Source: Hungatella hathewayi (GTDB lineage: Bacteria > Bacillota > Clostridia > Lachnospirales > Lachnospiraceae). From it: a stretch of DNA of 64,000 bases. The stretch lies in contig CP102274.1 in NCBI GenBank assembly GCA_025149285.1, positions 5,978,001 to 6,042,000 on the forward strand, in the 5' to 3' direction. Positions 52,121-60,520 of this stretch are shown one piece after another (within the stretch, counting starts at the first letter, position 1; every line of letters starts with the position of its first letter). A program made the position numbers and the translations under genes. The notes beneath the pieces were generated by a model that did no database searches, was not told the DNA's origin, and saw nothing but the letters and a program-made list of their open reading frames with translations.

Positions 52121-52945
52121 TTACGGATCATTCTTCTTATCGTGTAATCGTTTTCGATACTCAGTAGGACTTTCGTCGCAGAATGATTTAAATACACGGT
52201 TAAACGACTGAATGCTCGTAAATCCAATAGCATAAGCAATTTCCGTAACCGAATTTTCAGTCGTTCTTAAAAGCGTTTCCGCCCGCATGATTCTGCAGCT
52301 GTTTAAGTATTCCAGAAAATTCATATTTGTCTTTTTCTTTATATATTTAGAACAATAACTCTCACTGAACCCAAGATGGGACGCCATATCCGCCAGTCCG
52401 ATTTTCTCATTATAATGCTCGGCAAAATAAGTTCTCATTCTCTCCAACAGTTCTGCATCACTATTCTTTCTATATTCTTCCCTGTTTTTTATCAGTTCCT
52501 CATGACTGCTTAAATAAACGGTCAAATCAATAATTCTGGAAATAAGGACGCTTTCCTGAATTACAATATTCTGCTTTGAAATCAGATTAATAATATCTCT
52601 GAAAATTGTCTTAATCTGATCGTCCTTTGCCACATAAAGAACAGAGGAATAAAAACCACGAAAGAAATCCTTTACTTTTTTGGAAAAGCCATCAAAAGCC
52701 TGTAAAGACATCTTTGCAATTCCGACTTTATATTTTTCTTCTGTCTCAATATAGTAATGAACCACACCGCCGCTCACAACGAATAATTCACCTTCATGCA
52801 GTTCATGCATTACCTCATCTACACAGATTATGAGTTTTCCAGTAACCAGATAAGTGAACTCAATCTCCTTATGCCAATGCTTTTTTGATGAAAATTCATC
52901 TTTATAAAAAATTTCCCACGAATCTCCAATGATCCCCTTCTCCAT
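52121..52945 (-). CDS. AraC-family transcriptional regulator, cupin sensor
   Basis: A 274-residue regulator with an N-terminal cupin (KHWHKEIEFTYLVTGKLII) and two C-terminal helix-turn-helix motifs (LADMASHLGFSESYCSKYI and VTEIAYAIGFTSIQSFNRVF). It is just upstream of, and on the same strand as, the creatininase-transporter operon, so it may be a second regulator of the locus beside LacI. Its last codons contain a weaker copy of the LacI-type operator (52143-52157), which may be chance. Confidence 0.9.
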   Translation of the reverse strand: MEKGIIGDSWEIFYKDEFSSKKHWHKEIEFTYLVTGKLIICVDEVMHELHEGELFVVSGGVVHYYIETEEKYKVGIAKMSLQAFDGFSKKVKDFFRGFYSSVLYVAKDDQIKTIFRDIINLISKQNIVIQESVLISRIIDLTVYLSSHEELIKNREEYRKNSDAELLERMRTYFAEHYNEKIGLADMASHLGFSESYCSKYIKKKTNMNFLEYLNSCRIMRAETLLRTTENSVTEIAYAIGFTSIQSFNRVFKSFCDESPTEYRKRLHDKKNDP

Positions 52946-52998
52946 ACAATTTTACTCCCTGTCTTCCTATCCGCAGTTCCTTATTTTGAGATTTCTGA

Positions 52999-54102
52999 CT
53001 ATTTCCCCAACACCTCTCTGGCCTTCCTCATCGCCGATTCAATCACCTTATCCATATCATAATACTTATACTCCCCCAGTCTTCCCCCAAAGACAACATT
53101 TTTCTCCCCTTCCGCCAGCGTCTCATATCTCCGGTACAGCTCCTGGTTTTTCTCGTCATTTACCGGGTAATACGGCTCCATACCCTCGCTCCAGGCAACC
53201 GGGTATTCCCGGGTAATCACGCTCTTCGGCTGCGTGCCGAACTCAAAATGCTTATGTTCGATCACCCTCGTATAGGGCGTCTCGCAGTCCGTATAATTTA
53301 CCACGGCCACACCCTGATAATTATCGGTATCCACCGTCTCCGTCTCAAAACGCAGGCTCCTGTATTCCAGCTTTCCAAAGCAGTACCCGAAATAGGCGTC
53401 GATGGTTCCCGTATAGATCACCGTCTCCCCCAGACTGTCATACCGCTCCTTATCTTCTAAATAATCCACTCCCGTCTCGATGTCGCATCCCTCAAACAGC
53501 TTGTCTATGATAACATTGTAGCCGCCCACAGGAATTCCCTGATAGAGATCGTTAAAATAGTTATTATCATACGTAAACCGCACCGGTATCCGCTTAATGA
53601 TAAAGGAAGGCAGATCCTTACAGTCCCGGCCCCACTGTTTTTCCGTATATCCCTTGATCAGCTTCCGGTATAAATCCGTTCCCACCAGCCGGATCGCCTG
53701 CTCCTCCAGATTCTTCGGTTCTCCCTGCACAGAAGCTCTCTGCTCTTCAATCTTCGCTTTCGCCTCCTCCGGAGTGGATACGCCCCACATCCGGCTGAAG
53801 GTATTCATATTAAATGGCATATTATACATTTCACCCTTATAATTAGCCACCGGACTGTTGGTAAAACGGTTAAACTCTGCCAGTTCATTCACAAACTGCC
53901 AGACTTCCCGGTTGCTCGTATGGAAAATGTGGGCCCCATAACGGTGCACATGGATTCCTTCCACCTCTTCACAGTAGATATTTCCCCCAATGTGGTCCCG
54001 CTTCTCCACAACAAGGCACCGCTTACCTTCTTTGCCTGCAAGATACGCGAAAACTCCGGAATAGAGCCCGCTTCCTACCAGTATATAATCATATTTTTTC
54101 AT
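52999..54102 (-). CDS. glf: UDP-galactopyranose mutase
   Basis: A 367-residue flavoenzyme that interconverts UDP-galactopyranose and UDP-galactofuranose. The FAD-binding N-terminus reads YILVGSGLYSGVFAYLA, the conserved RDHIGGNIY follows, and GAHIFHTSNREVW is a family signature. The active-site Arg region GYTEKQWGRD is also present. Length matches the bacterial enzyme. It stands alone here and has no galactofuranosyltransferase next to it. Confidence 0.96.
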   Translation of the reverse strand: MKKYDYILVGSGLYSGVFAYLAGKEGKRCLVVEKRDHIGGNIYCEEVEGIHVHRYGAHIFHTSNREVWQFVNELAEFNRFTNSPVANYKGEMYNMPFNMNTFSRMWGVSTPEEAKAKIEEQRASVQGEPKNLEEQAIRLVGTDLYRKLIKGYTEKQWGRDCKDLPSFIIKRIPVRFTYDNNYFNDLYQGIPVGGYNVIIDKLFEGCDIETGVDYLEDKERYDSLGETVIYTGTIDAYFGYCFGKLEYRSLRFETETVDTDNYQGVAVVNYTDCETPYTRVIEHKHFEFGTQPKSVITREYPVAWSEGMEPYYPVNDEKNQELYRRYETLAEGEKNVVFGGRLGEYKYYDMDKVIESAMRKAREVLGK

Positions 54103-54223
54103 GTCTTTTCCATTCTCCTGTTCTGTAATATCTGCTTCTCATTGTACTATATCCCTGAAAAAATGTAAACAATTGCAGTCAGAGCGGAAATCACAGGAAA
54201 TTCCGCCCTGGCTGCCATCTGTT

Positions 54224-55612
54224 CTATGCATGCCTGATACTGGTAAACTCCGATATTTCCCGGTTCAAGGTGCACAAATCGTCTACTGTCATATCGTGAA
54301 TATCCTCGTGGCCTGTAATTCGCGCGAAAGTCTTAAGTTCTTTAAAGCTGCATTTTAAGAAATTTCCAACCCGCGCCGCGGCTGCGCTTTCATTTAAGCG
54401 TTTTCTCAGTTCCGGATCCTGGGTAGCCGCTCCCACCGGGCAGTTTCCGCTTCCGCAGATCCGGTATTGCTGGCACGCAGCCGCAATCAGTCCGGCAGAA
54501 GCTATGGCCACGGCATCTGCTCCCATAGCAATCGCCTTGGCAAAATCGGAGGACACACGAAGCCCGCCGGTTATGACCAGATCTATATCTGCACCGGCCT
54601 CATCGAGATACTTTCTCGCGCGTGAAAGGGCGTACACAGTCGGTACGCTGGTCGAATCCCTCACCAGCTTCGGACTCGCTCCCGTAGCGCCGCCTCTTCC
54701 GTCGATGGTAATAAAATCCGGTTCCGCGAAGACGCAGTATTCCAAATCCTTTTCGATTTTTCCTGCTGCAATCTTTATTCCTATGGGACGCCCTTCCGAC
54801 GCCATGCGAAGCTGGGCAACCAAGTCTCTTAAATCCTCTTTGCTCCGAATATCCTCAAATTTGGATGGACTGATCACGTCCTCTCCAAGAGGCTTATTCC
54901 GGATTGCCGCAATCTCCGGCGTCACCTTGGCGCCTGGCAGATGGCCGCCCATACCCGGTTTTGTCCCCTGTCCAATCTTGATTTCAATCGCGTCCGATTC
55001 CCGCAGATTATCCGGTGTCACACTGTATCGATTCGGAACGTACTCAAAAATGTATTTGTACGCCGCACTCTTCTCTTCCGGAAGGATTCCTCCCTCGCCG
55101 CTGCACATGGCTGTCCCCGCCATGGCGCTGCCCTTTGCCAAAGCCACCTTCATCTCCTTTGACATCGCCCCGAAAGACATGTGTGATATGTAGACAGGCC
55201 CGTCTAATACCATGGGCTTCTTTGCATGTTTTCCAATCACCGTGGTGATGGTTACCGGGTCGTGCTCCATAAGCGGCGGCGGATTCAGCTGCGCGCCCAG
55301 AATCAGGATGTCATCCCAGCCCGGCATGGCCATCTTCGTTCCCATGGCATCGATAATCGTATTTCCGCTTACTGCCATCTCATGAATCTCTTTCATATAG
55401 CGGCAGGAGCGGTCCTCTCTCACATAGGCCGGATCGTACCCAAGACCGTCGGCAGCCTGTTCTGATTGTTCCGCTTTTTCTGCCCCACCTGCCGGGAAAA
55501 ATACAGACGCCGGCTGTCTGCACACCGGACATTCCTTCAATTCGCCAAACTGCTTTCCTTCTTTTTCCTCATCATAGATAAACCCGCATACACCACATTG
55601 AAATCTGGCCAT
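54224..55612 (-). CDS. Rubredoxin-glutamate synthase-like fusion (FMN-binding)
   Basis: A 462-residue protein. Residues 1-40 form a rubredoxin-type iron site (CGVCGFIY ... CPVCRQ). The rest is the FMN-binding central domain of glutamate synthase (GGTGASPKLVRDS, MGADAVAIAS), with a Cys cluster in RICGSGNCPVGAATQ for an iron-sulfur centre. An upstream frame reaches 55753, but AAAGGGG precedes the ATG at 55612, where the rubredoxin domain begins. It lacks the glutamine amidotransferase domain, so it is not a full GltB. Archaeal-type or stand-alone ferredoxin-dependent oxidoreductase activity is likely; the substrate is unknown. Confidence 0.88.
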   Translation of the reverse strand: MARFQCGVCGFIYDEEKEGKQFGELKECPVCRQPASVFFPAGGAEKAEQSEQAADGLGYDPAYVREDRSCRYMKEIHEMAVSGNTIIDAMGTKMAMPGWDDILILGAQLNPPPLMEHDPVTITTVIGKHAKKPMVLDGPVYISHMSFGAMSKEMKVALAKGSAMAGTAMCSGEGGILPEEKSAAYKYIFEYVPNRYSVTPDNLRESDAIEIKIGQGTKPGMGGHLPGAKVTPEIAAIRNKPLGEDVISPSKFEDIRSKEDLRDLVAQLRMASEGRPIGIKIAAGKIEKDLEYCVFAEPDFITIDGRGGATGASPKLVRDSTSVPTVYALSRARKYLDEAGADIDLVITGGLRVSSDFAKAIAMGADAVAIASAGLIAAACQQYRICGSGNCPVGAATQDPELRKRLNESAAAARVGNFLKCSFKELKTFARITGHEDIHDMTVDDLCTLNREISEFTSIRHA

Positions 55613-55746
55613 ATTCTGTCCCCTTTCCCTTCCTGTCCAACTTCTTGGGACAGGCATTTTATAGTCCCAGTTTACCACTATTTTTGTGCAACAACAATAC
55701 AGAAAAATTCGTTTTTTACCAAATGATTGTGAATTTTTTATTTTAA

Positions 55747-55775
55747 TTGACAATCAATTTCTGCTGTGATATGCT
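55747..55775 (+). promoter_or_regulatory. Promoter of the hydroxysteroid dehydrogenase-like gene
   Basis: TTGACA (55747-55752) and TATGCT (55770-55775) with a 17 bp spacer, about 85 bp upstream of the gene. Confidence 0.6.
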
Positions 55776-55859
55776 GTTTTCATAAGTTAATAATAATTAC
55801 TATTATTTATCAAGAGAATTTTTACAGGAAATCAGATATCAGAAAGAGAGGTAAGAACA

Positions 55860-56633
55860 GTGAGTACATATGTAATTACCGGCGGAACAACCGGAATCGG
55901 AGCCGCAGTACGAAAGACACTGCTGGATCAGGGACATGAAGTATTTAATATCGATTTTAAGGGTGGAGACTATCTGGCCGATTTATCAACGAAAGAAGGC
56001 AGGCAGGGTGCCATTGATGCCGTATTTGAGAAATATCCTGACGGAATCGATGTTCTAATTTGCAACGCCGGTGTTGGTCCGACTGCGCCGCCTAAGACAA
56101 TATTTGCTTTAAACTTCTTTGCGAGCGTGCAGCTGGCGGAAGGCTTAAGGCCATTACTGAAGAAGAAACACGGTAACTGCGTCATCACTTCCTCCAACTC
56201 CATCACGAACATGACAGTTCGTATGGACTGGGTCGACATGCTTTCCAATGTTATGGATGAAGACCGTATTCTGGAGCTGGCGGAAGACATTCCAAGGAAT
56301 CAGACGCCCTCCTGCTATAGTTCATCCAAGCATGCTCTAGCCCGCTGGGTACGCCGAATCTCACCTTCCTGGGCTGTAGACGGTCTCAGAATCAATTCTG
56401 TAGCCCCCGGCAACACGACGACTCCCATGACTCAGGGCATGACGGACGCACAGATGGAAGCCGCCCTGTTAATTCCGATACCGACCCGCTATGGCCGCAA
56501 GGAATTTCTCGATGCACAGGAGATTGCCAATGGAATCGTATTCCTGGCTTCCCCGCTGGCAAGCGGAATTAACGGAGTCATTCTGTTCGTGGACGGCGGT
56601 ATTGACGCACTGCTTCGCTCCGAGCAGATTTAA
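55860..56633 (+). CDS. SDR resembling 3-alpha-hydroxysteroid dehydrogenase
   Basis: A 257-residue SDR that starts with GTG after GAGAGG. TGGTTGIGAA is the cofactor loop, CNAGVGP and a Ser in SSNSITN follow, and the catalytic pair is YSSSK. The DLSTKEGRQGAIDAV block, the insertion before the YSSSK motif and the end LFVDGGIDALLRSEQ closely follow the layout of Comamonas 3-alpha-hydroxysteroid dehydrogenase/carbonyl reductase. Gut relatives act on bile acids and other steroids. Similarity is recalled, not computed; other carbonyl substrates are possible. Confidence 0.85.
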   Translation: MSTYVITGGTTGIGAAVRKTLLDQGHEVFNIDFKGGDYLADLSTKEGRQGAIDAVFEKYPDGIDVLICNAGVGPTAPPKTIFALNFFASVQLAEGLRPLLKKKHGNCVITSSNSITNMTVRMDWVDMLSNVMDEDRILELAEDIPRNQTPSCYSSSKHALARWVRRISPSWAVDGLRINSVAPGNTTTPMTQGMTDAQMEAALLIPIPTRYGRKEFLDAQEIANGIVFLASPLASGINGVILFVDGGIDALLRSEQI

Positions 56634-56792
56634 GAGCCGCTTCGCCAGGGTTTACAGTCCCGGCCAGTTAAAAAATTCCCATTTAAAATGCTCCAGCTTA
56701 AGAAAAGCTGCGCTGAGTGGGAAGTGACACGGATTGCACGCAGGCGGCCAGAAAATTCCCGCCAGGTGCTCATAACAAGGAGGAATAAAGCA

Positions 56793-57131
56793 ATGACGAT
56801 ATTAGAACAATACATAGAATGCATGAAAAAGGGGGATGAGGTGGCACTTGCCGACTTATTTAACGAGTACGGTGTGCTTCACGACTCTTCCGTCATCAAG
56901 GCCGGTATGGATACCATTCACCTGGAAGGAAAGATGGCTGTAGAAATGATGTTTCATCATAAATTTGGATTCAATGGCGGCCCATTTCCGATTCACAGCG
57001 TAAAATACGTTGGGGATAATACAGTATGGTATTTTATCACCTATAACGATCATGTCATACCGGTTACCGCCTTCTTATCCGAGACCGATGAGAACGGCAA
57101 AATCAAACGGCTGAACATCTATCCGCTATAG
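56793..57131 (+). CDS. NTF2-like (SnoaL/ketosteroid isomerase-fold) protein
   Basis: A 112-residue protein with the NTF2 cone-fold pattern: an N-terminal helix (LEQYIECMKKGD), then ADLFNEYGVLHD, a helix with an HHKFGF segment and a long beta-sheet. AAGGAGG is 9 bases before the ATG; the frame upstream to 56688 is not used. It follows the hydroxysteroid dehydrogenase-like gene and probably shares its transcript. Such proteins include ketosteroid isomerases and dehydratases, but catalytic Asp positions cannot be confirmed by eye. Confidence 0.75.
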   Translation: MTILEQYIECMKKGDEVALADLFNEYGVLHDSSVIKAGMDTIHLEGKMAVEMMFHHKFGFNGGPFPIHSVKYVGDNTVWYFITYNDHVIPVTAFLSETDENGKIKRLNIYPL

Positions 57132-57150
57132 ATCAGCAAACCCAATTACC

Positions 57151-57194
57151 GGCCAGGGCTGCCACATAACATCATGTGGCGCCCTGGCCCCTTT
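57151..57194 (+). terminator. Terminator of the dehydrogenase-NTF2 operon
   Basis: GGCCAGGGC (57151-57159) pairs with GCCCTGGCC (57181-57189) and an inner GCCACAT/ATGTGGC stem extends it. CTTTTATT follows. Confidence 0.85.
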
Positions 57195-57448
57195 TATTGG
57201 GCCTGCAGCGGGATTTGGAATTCCTGCCGGTATGAGACGAGATAGCCTTCCAGTTCTTCTTCCCTATTTTTGAATACCGATGGCACCGGGCGGTCATGGA
57301 TTCCAAAGTCCGAACCGTATCAAAACATACAGAGCGAGGGCGCCGCTCAATCATCTATTTGATGATTTTGCGACCCCCTCAACCATTTATATATCAGACA
57401 ATAAACACTATCTTACATCAGTAGGACAGCCTCACCCATGCAGTTTCG
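57195..57448. other. Gene-free stretch with possible decayed coding end
   Basis: No complete gene is seen. On the minus strand about 40 codons (ending at a TAA near 57196) read like a normal C-terminal tail (REEELEGYLVSYRQEFQ), but a stop lies just upstream and no start or ribosome-binding site is present. It may be the relic of a lost gene. The remainder has no feature I can support. Confidence 0.3.
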
Positions 57449-59113
57449 TTAATAGAACAGTCTGTTCACCGCACTGAAGATCCCCCTGATGGAAGCTCTC
57501 GTAATATTGGAACTGATGCCTACGCCGTACGTTGCGCGTCCCGTCTTCACATCCAGCAGATGGATATAAGATGCCGCCTGCGCTCCGGAACCGGAAGTAA
57601 GTGCATGCTCATTGTAATCCAGAACTCGAATTTCGATTCCCAGTGCTTTTTCAAGTCCCTTCTGAACCGCATCGATAGGACCGTTACCAACTCCTTCAAA
57701 GACCTTCTCCACACCGTGATCGGTATAACGGACCTTCGCCAGCGTTGAGAACTCTGTATCATCCTCAGCCTCTGTAATCTGGCACTTTCTGAAATGGATC
57801 GGTTCCTTGCGTTCGCTGTAGTTCTTCTTGAATTCATCCATGATCTGCTCAGGCGCAACCTCACCCTGCTTCTCGGAAATCGCCTGAATGACATCGGCAA
57901 ATTCCTTGTGCATGCCCTTCGGAAGCCTGAAACCATAGAAGGTATCCATAACAAAGGCCACACCGCCCTTGCCGGACTGGCTGTTGATGCGCACGATTGG
58001 CTCGTACTGTCTGCCGATATCCGCCGGGTCGATCGGAAGGTACGGAACCTCCCAGTACTCCTGATTTCTCTCGTGCATGGCCTGCATGCCCTTGTTGATG
58101 GCATCCTGATGGGAACCGGAGAACGCGGTAAAGACAAGCTTTCCTGCGTATGGGTGTCTCGGTTCGACCTCCATCTTGGTACACCGCTCGCATACATCCA
58201 CGATCTCGCGGACATTCTCCAGATTTAACTCAGGATTGATTCCCTGGGAGAACATATTATATGCTACGGTCAAAATATCCACGTTGCCGGTACGCTCGCC
58301 GTTGCCGAGCAGAGTTCCCTCCACTCTGTCAGCGCCTGCAAGAAGCGCAAGCTCTGTAGCCGCAATGCCGGTGCCGCGGTCGTTATGGGGATGAACACTT
58401 AAAATGATGCTGTCACGGTTCTTAAAGTGACGGTCCATCCACTCGATCTGATCTGCGTAAACGTTGGGGGTCGTCATCTCTACCGTAGAAGGAAGATTAA
58501 TAATGATCTTCTTCTCAGGAGTCGCTCCCCATGTATCCTGTACTGCCGTACAGATATCAAGTGCGAAATCAAGTTCTGTTCCGGTAAAGCTTTCCGGTGA
58601 ATATTCGAGGATAACCTCTCCGTCGAACCCATCCATGTACTTCTTTACCATCTCGGTGCCTTCTATGGCAATTTCCTTGATTTCCTCTTTGCTCTTGTGA
58701 AATACCACATCCCTCTGCAGAGTGGAGGTGGAGTTATAAATATGTACAATCGCCTTCTTAATTCCCTGAATAGCCTCAAATGTTCTCTTAATCAGATGCT
58801 CACGGCACTGAACCAGAACCTGAACTACCACATCATCAGGAATCAGTTTCCTTTCTACGAGTTGTCTTAAGAAATCAAATTCAATCTGGGAAGCAGCCGG
58901 AAATCCGATCTCGATCTCCTTAAAGCCAAGCTTCACAAGAAGGTTGAACATCTCAATCTTCTCTTCCACGACCATGGGCTCAATGAGCGCCTGGTTTCCA
59001 TCTCTTAAGTCAACACTGCACCATACCGGCGCTTTTTCAATCTCTTTGTTCGGCCATTGTCTCTCCGGATAATTGATTACTGGTACCCGCTTATATCTCT
59101 GATAGTTTAACAT
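57449..59113 (-). CDS. leuA: 2-isopropylmalate synthase
   Basis: A 554-residue enzyme that joins acetyl-CoA and 2-oxoisovalerate in the first step of leucine synthesis. SVDLRDGNQAL carries the metal-binding Asp, SVHPHNDRGTGIA the His pair, and the C-terminal regulatory domain (about 430-550) ends in VGISSNITRASIRGI. The length is that of the long LeuA2 type. GGAGGAG precedes the ATG at 59113; a frame start at 59128 overlaps this site. No other leu genes are adjacent. Confidence 0.95.
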   Translation of the reverse strand: MLNYQRYKRVPVINYPERQWPNKEIEKAPVWCSVDLRDGNQALIEPMVVEEKIEMFNLLVKLGFKEIEIGFPAASQIEFDFLRQLVERKLIPDDVVVQVLVQCREHLIKRTFEAIQGIKKAIVHIYNSTSTLQRDVVFHKSKEEIKEIAIEGTEMVKKYMDGFDGEVILEYSPESFTGTELDFALDICTAVQDTWGATPEKKIIINLPSTVEMTTPNVYADQIEWMDRHFKNRDSIILSVHPHNDRGTGIAATELALLAGADRVEGTLLGNGERTGNVDILTVAYNMFSQGINPELNLENVREIVDVCERCTKMEVEPRHPYAGKLVFTAFSGSHQDAINKGMQAMHERNQEYWEVPYLPIDPADIGRQYEPIVRINSQSGKGGVAFVMDTFYGFRLPKGMHKEFADVIQAISEKQGEVAPEQIMDEFKKNYSERKEPIHFRKCQITEAEDDTEFSTLAKVRYTDHGVEKVFEGVGNGPIDAVQKGLEKALGIEIRVLDYNEHALTSGSGAQAASYIHLLDVKTGRATYGVGISSNITRASIRGIFSAVNRLFY

Positions 59114-59306
59114 GTCTTTCTCCTCCAAATTTTAAATTTTATTCGATTCATTCCCTTTTATCTTCATCCAGGGCTTTGGAGTCGATAAATCACGCTATAC
59201 TTCTTGACAATGAACAACGTGGTTTTTACAGGTCTAACCCCATCTTCATCATTCCTTTACTATAAGAATCACCTCCCCGGAATTTGCCGAGGTAAAGTGT
59301 TATATT

Positions 59307-59335
59307 ATTATAGCACGTTCAGAATTGAGTTACAA
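59307..59335 (-). promoter_or_regulatory. Promoter of leuA
   Basis: On the minus strand TTGTAA (59330-59335) and TATAAT (59307-59312) are 17 bp apart. This leaves a leader of about 190 nt with a strong GGGGAGGTG near 59270 but no clear Leu-rich peptide and no T-box signature. Confidence 0.65.
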
Positions 59336-59353
59336 CAAAAATCTTCGTTAAGT

Positions 59354-60520
59354 TTAATTGCTCAGCTGCAGAAGCTTCTGCTTTAACTCGCCCTCCATAC
59401 GGGCCAGCTCTGTCTCCGCCTCTCTTCTCTTCTGACGTCCTTCCGTCTGAATCCGGACTACCTCGTCCAGAGTGGTGATCAGGGATTCATTGGTAATCTT
59501 AAGGGTCTCCATATCCACGATACCCCGTTCTGATTCCTTAGCCGTCTCAATGGTAGCCGTCTTTAAGACCTCTGCATTCTTTCTTAAAAGTTCGTTCGTC
59601 ATGTCGGTGACTTCCCGCTGAGCCCTGGCAGCCTGCTCGGAATGGTTAATTCCGATGGCCAGTACCATCTGACTTTTCCAGAGTGGAATCGTGTTGACGA
59701 TGGTCGACTGAATCTTTTCCGACATCAGAGTATCATTATTCTGTACCAGACGAATCTGGGGAGCCATCTGAATGGAAATCATACGGGTCAGTTCCAGATC
59801 GTGGATCTTCTTCTCAAACCGGTTGCAGAGCGAAGCCATATCATTAACTGCCTGTGCATCCTCCGGAAGGCCGGTCTTGTGAGCCTTGTCCATAAGGGCC
59901 GGGAGCATGGTTCCTCTCACCTCATTCAGCTTCTTCTTGCCTGCCAGAATATACATGCTCAGTTCCTTAAAGTAAGTGGTATTTAAATCGTACATCTTGT
60001 CCAGCAGGGCAATATCCTTTAAAAGCTGAATCTGATGATTCTCCAGAATCTTGCAGATCTGGTTCACATTCACCTCAGCCTTATTGTACTTGGCTTTCAT
60101 GCTCTCCAGCTTGTTTGAACTCTTCTTAAAGAAGCCGAAAAATCCCTTGTCTTCCTCTTCCGCTTCGAAGCTTCTAAGTTCAGTTACCACGCTGCTTAAC
60201 ATCTCTCCGATTTCACCTAAATCCTTTGTCTTAACGTTATCCAGCGCCGCCTCAGAGAAATCAGCGATCTTTTTCTGAGCCCCTGCTCCATACTGAAGGA
60301 CGAGGTTGGAATCCGTCAGATCAATCCTTGCAGCGAAATCATCAATCATCTTTCGCTCCTCCGGCGTCAGCTCCGCTTCGGGTATGGATTCTGCTAAGTT
60401 TTCTTCCTCCACCTCTGCAGGCACTGCATGGGCGCCCTCCACCGGCAGTTCCGTAGTGCTGAACGGGTCCAGGGTCAGCACTGGTGCCTCATTTATCATC
60501 GTCTCGATGTCTTTACTCAT
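59354..60520 (-). CDS. telA: Toxic anion resistance protein TelA
   Basis: A 388-residue cytoplasmic, mostly alpha-helical protein of the TelA/KlaA family. DFAARIDLTDSNLVLQYG, IADFSEA and the later VNTIPLWKSQMVLAIG segment are characteristic, and the C-terminal half is rich in coiled coil. The first 45 residues are acidic and probably disordered. It overlaps the xpaC gene by 8 bp and has AGGAGG upstream. The name comes from tellurite resistance; in Firmicutes the pair is conserved without tellurite and its function is not settled. Confidence 0.92.
   Translation of the reverse strand: MSKDIETMINEAPVLTLDPFSTTELPVEGAHAVPAEVEEENLAESIPEAELTPEERKMIDDFAARIDLTDSNLVLQYGAGAQKKIADFSEAALDNVKTKDLGEIGEMLSSVVTELRSFEAEEEDKGFFGFFKKSSNKLESMKAKYNKAEVNVNQICKILENHQIQLLKDIALLDKMYDLNTTYFKELSMYILAGKKKLNEVRGTMLPALMDKAHKTGLPEDAQAVNDMASLCNRFEKKIHDLELTRMISIQMAPQIRLVQNNDTLMSEKIQSTIVNTIPLWKSQMVLAIGINHSEQAARAQREVTDMTNELLRKNAEVLKTATIETAKESERGIVDMETLKITNESLITTLDEVVRIQTEGRQKRREAETELARMEGELKQKLLQLSN

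Noticed and set aside
52143..52157. A seventh LacI-type operator inside the AraC gene
   Set aside because: It lies within coding sequence, where the codons for R-K-R-L-H explain it, and it is a weaker match; it may be chance.
54504..55193. A 229-codon plus-strand frame opposite the glutamate synthase-like gene
   Set aside because: Ser/Pro-rich shadow without a ribosome-binding site; the minus-strand frame carries the FMN and Cys motifs.
57195..57320. A small minus-strand gene after the terminator at 57151
   Set aside because: About 40 plausible codons end at a normal stop, but no start codon with a ribosome-binding site precedes them and a stop lies just upstream.
59114..59300. T-box or leucine attenuator leader ahead of leuA
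   Set aside because: No T-box sequence (the GGTGG-ACCGCG type) and no Leu-rich leader peptide; the short frame after AAAGGA has only two Leu codons.
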